NCBI GenBank assembly: GCA_963812945.1
Contig: CAWEXD010000003.1
Coordinates: 124,001 to 188,000 of the forward strand
Origin: DASRDR01 sp963812945 [NCBI: uncultured Candidatus Rokubacteria bacterium]
Lineage (GTDB): Bacteria; Methylomirabilota; Methylomirabilia; Rokubacteriales
Direction: 5' to 3'
DNA length: 64,000 bases
Shown here: piece by piece, positions 59,496-64,000 of the stretch
Position numbering within the stretch: position 1 is the first letter of the stretch
How the letters are laid out: each line of letters starts with the position of its first letter
The notes under the pieces: generated by a model
The model's database searches: none
Seen by the model: only the letters and a program-made list of their open reading frames with translations
What the model was told of the DNA's origin: nothing
Program-made: the position numbers and the translations under genes

Positions 59496-59537
59496 GCGCA
59501 TAGGAACGATTTAGCGCCACCTCTGTGGGCGGGGCGG
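59496..59537 (+). repeat. Dispersed repeat copy B (42 bp)
   Basis: GCGCATAGGAACGATTTAGC followed by GCCACCTCTGTGGGCGGGGCGG; same orientation as copy A at 58905-58945. It begins about 60 bp after the SnoaL-like stop. Confidence 0.85.
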
Positions 59538-59722
59538 GCGGAGCTGAGGTCCGGCCTCCTCCTGCCTCCCCGGCGGCCGGCCCCAGGCCCCGGGGTCCCG
59601 GTGCGAGGGACACCCCTCTCAGGTCTGGCGGAGCGGCACGGCGGGGGGGGGCGGGTCCCGGGCCTCATCTCACCGACCTCCCGTCGCCTGGCCGAGCCCC
59701 TCCGCCGCGCGCTACACTCCGC

Positions 59723-59764
59723 CCACCGTAATGACGCGACGCCCCACCGTGATGACGCGACGCC
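59723..59764. repeat. 21-bp tandem duplication
   Basis: CCACCGTAATGACGCGACGC plus C at 59723-59743 is repeated at 59744-59764 with one A-to-G difference. It sits in non-coding sequence downstream (on the minus strand) of the broken SnoaL-like gene. Confidence 0.8.
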
Positions 59765-59823
59765 TGGGCGGACATCAGGCCGTGTGGCGGGGGCAAGAAA
59801 GGGCGTTTTCACTGCCTACGCTC

Positions 59824-60261
59824 TTACTTCTTGAGCGAGGCCTCCAGGTTGCCCAGCACACCGATCTGGCCGAGCAGGATGGTTCCGGCGTAGTAGCAGT
59901 GGAACGCGCTCACCTTCCCGTCCTCAAGACGGAAGACATCGCAGCACGGGGCGTGGAACTCCTTACCCGTAGCGGGGATCGTTCCCAGGGCCGTGGGAAG
60001 GTCACCTTTGTGGGTTCCGTGCAGTGTCAGCTGAACGACGACGACGTCACCGTCGAATTAGAGGTCGTGGAGTTCGCGGTGCATGTCCGGAAATGCAACC
60101 GAGTAGATGTCGGCCGCACGAGCGACTTCGTCGCCGTGGTATTTGACTCCGGCAGGGACGTCCCACCAGTAGCCGTTCTCGGTGAACAGTGACCGAAACC
60201 TCTTGGGTTCCTTCTCTGCGACCGCGTACAGACTGCGGATAATCTCTTCGTTTGAAGGCAT
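59824..60261 (-). pseudogene. Second SnoaL-like gene with an internal TAA stop
   Basis: ATG 60261 follows AAAAGGAGACC and starts MPSNEEIIRSLYAVAEKEP. The frame reads to HRELHDL, meets TAA at 60058-60060, then continues in the same frame as FDGDVVVVQLTLHGTHKGD, IPATGKEFHAPCCDVF and FHCYYAGTILLGQIG to a stop at 59824. The two parts together make a normal 145-residue SnoaL-like protein, so one base change (probably a Tyr codon) has made a stop. It is homologous to, but clearly diverged from, the gene at 58994. Confidence 0.82.
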
Positions 60262-60370
60262 CGTGGTCTCCTTTTCATTATCATCGGCGAGTGCACTCGA
60301 CAAAGAATCAAATCTTGTGCAATTGGTGCGGTGACTACGAACATCACGATTCGCACAATTGCTTTCCATC

Positions 60371-60412
60371 GTCACGGGGACGGAACTGTTCGTCGACGGC
60401 GGCTTCGCGTAG
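60371..60412 (+). pseudogene. 3' tail of a lost SDR gene
   Basis: Plus-strand codons read VTGTELFVDGGFA then TAG, the standard C-terminal end of a short-chain dehydrogenase. Immediately upstream (about 60350) the sequence is unrelated, so only the tail survives. It lies between two minus-strand genes in a region of other remnants. Confidence 0.6.
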
Positions 60413-60429
60413 GTGTGGCGAACCGGGAC

Positions 60430-61353
60430 CTAGCGGCTGAAAAACTCCACCAGCTTCGGGATCACCTGCCCCGGCGCCTCGTCGATCAGCCAGTGTCCGG
60501 AGCCCTTAATGATCACGCCCTCGACGTTGGTCGCGACCATCTTGCCCTGCGTGATCAGGAAGTCCCCGCCGGATTTCTCGCCGCCCAGCACGATCATCGG
60601 CATCGTGAGTTGCGTCTTCTGGAAGGCGGCGTTGTCCTTGGCGTCTTGGTCGAAGTTGCGGAACACCTCCATGCCGGCCTTCATCGCACCCGGGAGCTTG
60701 TACTTCTTCGTGTAGAACTGCCGGTCGGCCTCGGAAACGGATTTCGTGCCGTCGGCGGCGAAGTCGTTCCAGAAGTGCTCGAAGTAGATGCGCTCGCGGC
60801 CCTCGACGAGGGCCAGCGGCGTCTTGCCGTAGAAGTGGAAGTGCCAGAGGTCCTTCAGCAGGAAGAGGTTCGTCGTATCGCCCACACCAGGAATGAAGGC
60901 GTCCAACAACGCGATGCGATCGACCTCGGCCGGATACTGCGCGGCGTACGCGTAGGCTACCATCAGGCCGATGTCGTGTCCGGCCACGCCAGCCTTTCTA
61001 ATGCCGAGTGATTGGGCGAGCGCATGGATGTCCTGCGCCATCGACTTCTTGTCGTAGCAGCACGCGGGCTTGGCGGAATCGCCGAAGCCGCGCAGGTCGG
61101 GCGCGATCACGAGCCGGGTCTTTCCAAGCTCGGCCATGAGCGGGCGCCACATGTGGCTGTTCTGCGCGTAGCCGTGGAGCAGGATCACCGGCTCGCCCTG
61201 TCCCGCCATGAGGTAGTGTAGCTTCACCCCGTTCACGGTGGCGTACTTGCCCTCGATATTCACCTTCGCATCGGCGCTGAGGGCGGCAGCGGCCAGCCCC
61301 ATCGTCGCGATGACCAGCAGCGGTCCCAGGATCCTGCGCAGCGCGGTTTTCAT
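60430..61353 (-). CDS. Exported alpha/beta hydrolase, epoxide hydrolase-like
   Basis: A 307-residue hydrolase with a signal peptide (RRILGPLLVIATMGLAAAAL). HGYAQNSHMWRPLM is the oxyanion motif. The nucleophile position is aspartate in VAGHDIGLMVAYAY, as in epoxide hydrolases and haloalkane dehalogenases. Two tyrosines in the cap region could be the epoxide-binding pair, and GSGHWLIDEAP carries the histidine. It probably acts in the periplasm. The substrate is unknown. Confidence 0.88.
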   Translation of the reverse strand: MKTALRRILGPLLVIATMGLAAAALSADAKVNIEGKYATVNGVKLHYLMAGQGEPVILLHGYAQNSHMWRPLMAELGKTRLVIAPDLRGFGDSAKPACCYDKKSMAQDIHALAQSLGIRKAGVAGHDIGLMVAYAYAAQYPAEVDRIALLDAFIPGVGDTTNLFLLKDLWHFHFYGKTPLALVEGRERIYFEHFWNDFAADGTKSVSEADRQFYTKKYKLPGAMKAGMEVFRNFDQDAKDNAAFQKTQLTMPMIVLGGEKSGGDFLITQGKMVATNVEGVIIKGSGHWLIDEAPGQVIPKLVEFFSR

Positions 61354-61623
61354 CGTTCTCTCCCCTCAAGGGCCATCATACGGCCGGTTCGACCATCCCG
61401 TGTCTCGCGGCGTAGCCTGCCCTGATCGAGGCCGCCAAGCGCCGCGGGCGGCCGCTGGCGCATGCGGATGTCATGCGCGAACAGTCGAGTTGGTTCGCGC
61501 ACACGTGACCCGCTCTGCGGGAGAATCCGCACGGGCCCGAATCACCGAGCGACGGCGAGAAAGGCTTCGAGTTGAATGTGCCGAGCTCTCTGCACAACCT
61601 CCAGGTTCTGGGCCGTTCCCCGT

Positions 61624-62193
61624 TCAGCGCTTCCCGTAGTCCGTGAAGACGTAGTCTCTTCCCTTCACGATCGTGTGGCACCCGAGCCCGCACTTGGCGT
61701 CGTTCCCCTGCGGCGGCATATCGGCCGTGGTGGCGGGCGTGAACTTACCGGACACGGCGTCGTACTTGAACGCGCCCCATCCCCATCCGCCGCTGTCCGC
61801 GAACCTCTGGCTGTCCTTCACCATGAAGTCGACGTCATGCAGCGTGCCCGGCACCGTCGCCGTGGGGAACGTCTCCAGCTTCTTCGGGACCCAATGGATT
61901 TTCGCCATCTTGGAGCCGTCGGGGAACGGCTTGCCGTTGCCGGGAATGCCGGCCTGGTAGGCGTCGATCATGAGGGGATTCGCCAGGATCACGGCCATCA
62001 CCTGTTCGCCGGTGTGGCTGATGGAGACGACCGGCCAGCGTTCGTATCCTCTGAACTCGGAGAACGCGAGCCCACCCGGCACCTGCACGGTGTACTTGTC
62101 CGGCCCGGTATCCTGCGCAGTGATGGCCCTGCCGCCCAAGACGGCGAGCACGACCGCAATGATCAGCGTCAGTAAGGACGGGATTCTCGTCAT
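61624..62193 (-). CDS. Cytochrome P460 family protein
   Basis: A 189-residue exported protein: signal peptide LLTLIIAVVLAVLGGRAITA, then FSEFRGYERWPVVSISHTGE, WVPKKLETFP and a single c-type haem site CGLGCHTIVKGRDYVFTDYG at the C-terminus. Cytochromes P460 oxidise hydroxylamine or related compounds in some bacteria. Many homologues have no known role. No hao or nitrification genes are nearby. Confidence 0.9.
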   Translation of the reverse strand: MTRIPSLLTLIIAVVLAVLGGRAITAQDTGPDKYTVQVPGGLAFSEFRGYERWPVVSISHTGEQVMAVILANPLMIDAYQAGIPGNGKPFPDGSKMAKIHWVPKKLETFPTATVPGTLHDVDFMVKDSQRFADSGGWGWGAFKYDAVSGKFTPATTADMPPQGNDAKCGLGCHTIVKGRDYVFTDYGKR

Positions 62194-62310
62194 GGTTCAC
62201 TCCTAGCTGCTGCCGTATGCTGTGGATCAGCTCTTCGCAGTGGGTCGCCGCCCGACCGGACGGCGACCCGCTGACCTTTTTCCGCGGCAGGACCCTTCGA
62301 GCCTTGACTC

Positions 62311-62772
62311 CTAGCGGACGGGATCCAACACGACCACCGGGATCTCGCGTGCGGTCTTGCGCTGATAGTCGGCATAGGGTGGCCAGAATTTGAGTGCCTC
62401 GTCCCAGAGCCGCGTCCTCTCCGCACCCGTGGCGGTCCGCGCCCGCGCCAGCATCTTCTTGGTCCCGACCTGAACCTCGACCACAGGGTCAGCCAGGATG
62501 TTGCGGTACCATCCGGGATGTTGCGGGGCTCCGCCTTTGGAGGCCACCACGAAATAGCTGTCGCCGGCCTTCCCATAGAACAGCGGAAATACGAACTTCT
62601 CTCCCGACTTCCGCCCCTTCGTCGTCAGCAGCATCGACGGAACGGTCATCTCCGGCCGACCAGGCTGCGTCATCGTGTACATGTGCCCGTCGGTGCCGCC
62701 GCTCGAACGGTAGCGGTTGGCGTGTTCCACCATCCAATCCGGAAGATTCGGGGCGAGCTTGGCTTCGGCCAT
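62311..62772 (-). CDS. Deazaflavin (F420)-dependent nitroreductase family protein
   Basis: A 153-residue split-barrel protein of the Ddn/Rv1558 type. MLLTTKGRKSGEKFVFPLFY, VVASKGGAPQHPGWYRNILA and VEVQVGTKKMLARAR are the family blocks that bind the deazaflavin cofactor. It suggests the organism may make F420, though no biosynthesis gene is present in the window. Some family members bind other flavins or haem. Confidence 0.9.
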   Translation of the reverse strand: MAEAKLAPNLPDWMVEHANRYRSSGGTDGHMYTMTQPGRPEMTVPSMLLTTKGRKSGEKFVFPLFYGKAGDSYFVVASKGGAPQHPGWYRNILADPVVEVQVGTKKMLARARTATGAERTRLWDEALKFWPPYADYQRKTAREIPVVVLDPVR

Positions 62773-62884
62773 GACCTGATCTCCTCCTCTCCATCACCAT
62801 GCCGTAGCAATGGCGCCTACTAGATCTATTACCACCTCCTCACGATTCAGACCACCGACACGAGTTCACTGACGGCGATGACGA

Positions 62885-62912
62885 CCGCCGCGAGCTCGAG
62901 CGAGCGCGGCGG
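62885..62912. repeat. GC-rich hairpin
   Basis: CCGCCGCG and CGCGGCGG flank a 12-base AGCTCGAGCGAG centre. It sits between divergent genes in non-coding sequence, with no U-tract, so it is not a typical terminator. Confidence 0.4.
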
Positions 62913-63062
62913 CGGGCCACAATGTGGATTCTGACGGATCTACGATGTCGCGGGGACGGAGTTCGCGAGCGTCGGAGAAAAGCCGCTTGACCCCCGGTAT
63001 CGGGAGGCGCATTGCTTAGAGTGTTCATGCGCCACCGGCAACTCGTCAGAAAGGAGTCCCCC

Positions 63063-63493
63063 ATGAGCCACCGAGAGCCAGTGAGGCGCACCGCCGCTAC
63101 CCACACCACCGCTGATCGCGACGGCGCCTTCCGCCGCGCCCGGCCCAGCGTTCTTGCCGCCTTGGCAGCCACCGGTGCCTTCGGCCTCATCCTGCTGGCG
63201 GCCCCCGGCTACGGCCAAACCCCACCCCCAATGAGAAGAACGAGGCTCAAGGCCAGACGACCACAGCCGGGTTTCCCATGGTTCTCCAGACGCTCACCGT
63301 GCGCAAGGAAGGGGCCGTTCTGTTCGCGGACATCGCGGCGCCACCCATGAATCTTTTGGGGCCCGAACTGGTCCGCGATCTCGTCTCCCTCATTCGGCGA
63401 GCCGAGGCCGACGACGCCGTCCAGGTGCTCGTGTTCAGGAGCACGGACCCCGACTACTTCATTTCACACGTGTTGACTCTGAGAGGCCGGTGA
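63063..63493 (+). pseudogene. Truncated and frameshifted enoyl-CoA hydratase-like gene
   Basis: ATG 63063 follows AGAAAGGAG and encodes a hydrophobic leader-like stretch (VLAALAATGAFGLILLAA). After GQTPPP the frame shifts in a C-run near 63225-63233 and continues NEKNEAQGQTTTAGFPMVLQ. A start of an enoyl-CoA hydratase/isomerase follows: LFADIAAPPMNLLGPELV and DDAVQVLVFRSTDPDYFISH. It stops at 63493, so about 200 residues of the family are missing. The oxyanion-hole half is lost, so it cannot be active. Confidence 0.72.
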
Positions 63494-63531
63494 AGAGGCC
63501 TGCGATGTCTCTTTCAGGAGAACAGCGAGTC

Positions 63532-64000
63532 ATGATCAGAATAGCAATAGTTCTCGGTAGTACCCGCCCTGGTCGCAAGGCCGATGCCGTCGGTCATTGG
63601 GTTCTCGATATTGCCAAGAAACGAAGCGACGCCGAGTTCGAGCTTGTCGATATCAAGGACTTCAATCTTCCGCTACTCGACGAGCCCGTGCCGCCCTCTC
63701 TGGGACAGTACAGCCAGCCGCATACGAAGGCCTGGGCGGAGAAAATCGACTCCTTCGATGCCTTCGTGTTCGTAACGCCTGAGTACAACCACGGAACGTC
63801 CGGTGCGCTAAAGAACGCGATCGACTATCTGTACCGCGAATGGAACAACAAGGCTGCCGGATTTGTCGGATACGGCAGCGCGGGCGGAGTGCGAGCGGTG
63901 GAGCACCTGCGGCTGGTGATGGGCGAGTTGCAGGTCGCGGATGTGCGCGCACAGGTCATGCTATCGCTCCATACCGACTTTGAGAGCTTTGCGACCTTCA
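63532..64000 (+). CDS. NADPH-dependent FMN reductase (partial, window edge)
   Basis: ATG 63532 follows CAGGAG and gives MIRIAIVLGSTRPGRKADAV, the flavodoxin-like FMN phosphate loop. FELVDIKDFNLPLLDEP and VFVTPEYNHGTSGALKNAID follow, a family signature. The frame is open to the end of the window, with 156 codons visible of roughly 185 expected. It reduces flavins or quinones with NADPH. It lies 38 bases after the broken hydratase. Confidence 0.92.
   Translation, partial: MIRIAIVLGSTRPGRKADAVGHWVLDIAKKRSDAEFELVDIKDFNLPLLDEPVPPSLGQYSQPHTKAWAEKIDSFDAFVFVTPEYNHGTSGALKNAIDYLYREWNNKAAGFVGYGSAGGVRAVEHLRLVMGELQVADVRAQVMLSLHTDFESFATF

Larger units (their letters stand above)
59438..59823. other. Gene-free 386-bp region
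   Basis: No supported gene. It holds repeat copy B (59496-59537), a G-run of ten bases near 59642-59652, and a 21-bp tandem duplication at 59723-59764. Composition is very GC-rich with no convincing reading frame. Confidence 0.55.

Noticed and set aside
59824-60261. Recoding of the TAA in the SnoaL-like gene
   Set aside because: TAA is not used for selenocysteine or pyrrolysine, and the position is not a catalytic cysteine. Nonsense mutation or base error is simpler.
61354-61623. Possible recombinase or resolvase tail in the 270-bp gap (plus-strand codons LIEAAKRRGRPLAH)
   Set aside because: The match is short and compositional, with no active-site motif or helix-turn-helix.

Overview
The window is about 70% GC and almost fully coding. 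It looks like a chromosomal stretch of an uncultivated Gram-negative bacterium. LpxC points to an LPS outer membrane. The NtrY/NtrX pair, a TAXI-type binding protein, bacterial NHEJ (Ku plus LigD) and a remnant of an ABC_sub_bind-family protein are a combination I associate with deep soil or sediment lineages such as Rokubacteria/Methylomirabilota. That placement is inference from gene content, not a search result. No rRNA, tRNA, CRISPR array or intact insertion sequence was seen.

Layout, left to right. 0.1-2.3 kb: a TAXI periplasmic binding protein and a DUF4238 protein. 2.4-6.6 kb, minus strand: ffh-rpsP-rimM-trmD-rplS-rnhB, a classic translation and protein-export cluster. 6.7-10.5 kb: divergent ku and a three-domain ligD. 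10.5-21 kb: an RDD protein, then a long minus-strand housekeeping run yicC-gmk-rpoZ-coaBC-udg-priA-def-fmt-rsmB-rpe-DUF72. In this run yicC is frameshifted and priA has lost its helicase motifs. 21-24 kb: a small zinc-ribbon gene and a large membrane protein whose frame runs on into pyrE. 23.6-32.7 kb: the pyrimidine operon pyrR-pyrB-pyrC-carA-(87 aa)-carB-pyrF-pyrE. It is preceded by a readable leader with a promoter, a PyrR-type RNA hairpin, a small upstream ORF and an intrinsic terminator. 32.7-45 kb: accessory metabolism, including a frameshifted amidohydrolase, a cyclic-nucleotide-binding/helical/SLC13 fusion transporter, a cyclase, a MOSC protein, an alcohol dehydrogenase, a carbamate kinase homologue, a second ATP-dependent DNA ligase, a Nudix hydrolase, a cupin and gamma-glutamyltransferase. 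45-52.7 kb, minus strand: prmA-rsmE-archease-lpxC-DUF4390-ntrY-ntrX, coupled into the transferase gene.

52.7-64 kb differs in character. Intergenic gaps are longer, and there are short tandem and dispersed repeats and several gene remnants: an ABC binding-protein tail, a molybdopterin-subunit tail, an enoyl-CoA hydratase start, an SDR tail and a SnoaL gene with an internal stop. Among them sit intact small enzymes: alpha/beta hydrolases, a zinc alcohol dehydrogenase, an SDR, cytochrome P460, an F420-type oxidoreductase and a flavin reductase. It reads as an accessory region undergoing turnover.

The most unusual item is a DedA-rhodanese fusion at 57155-58132. Its frame is interrupted by one TGA exactly where the rhodanese catalytic cysteine should be. 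Rhodanese sequence continues in the same frame afterwards, and a bSECIS-like hairpin lies at the right distance, so this is a candidate selenocysteine rhodanese. Second is the pyr leader, where the Shine-Dalgarno sequence of a 43-codon upstream ORF forms one arm of the predicted PyrR hairpin.
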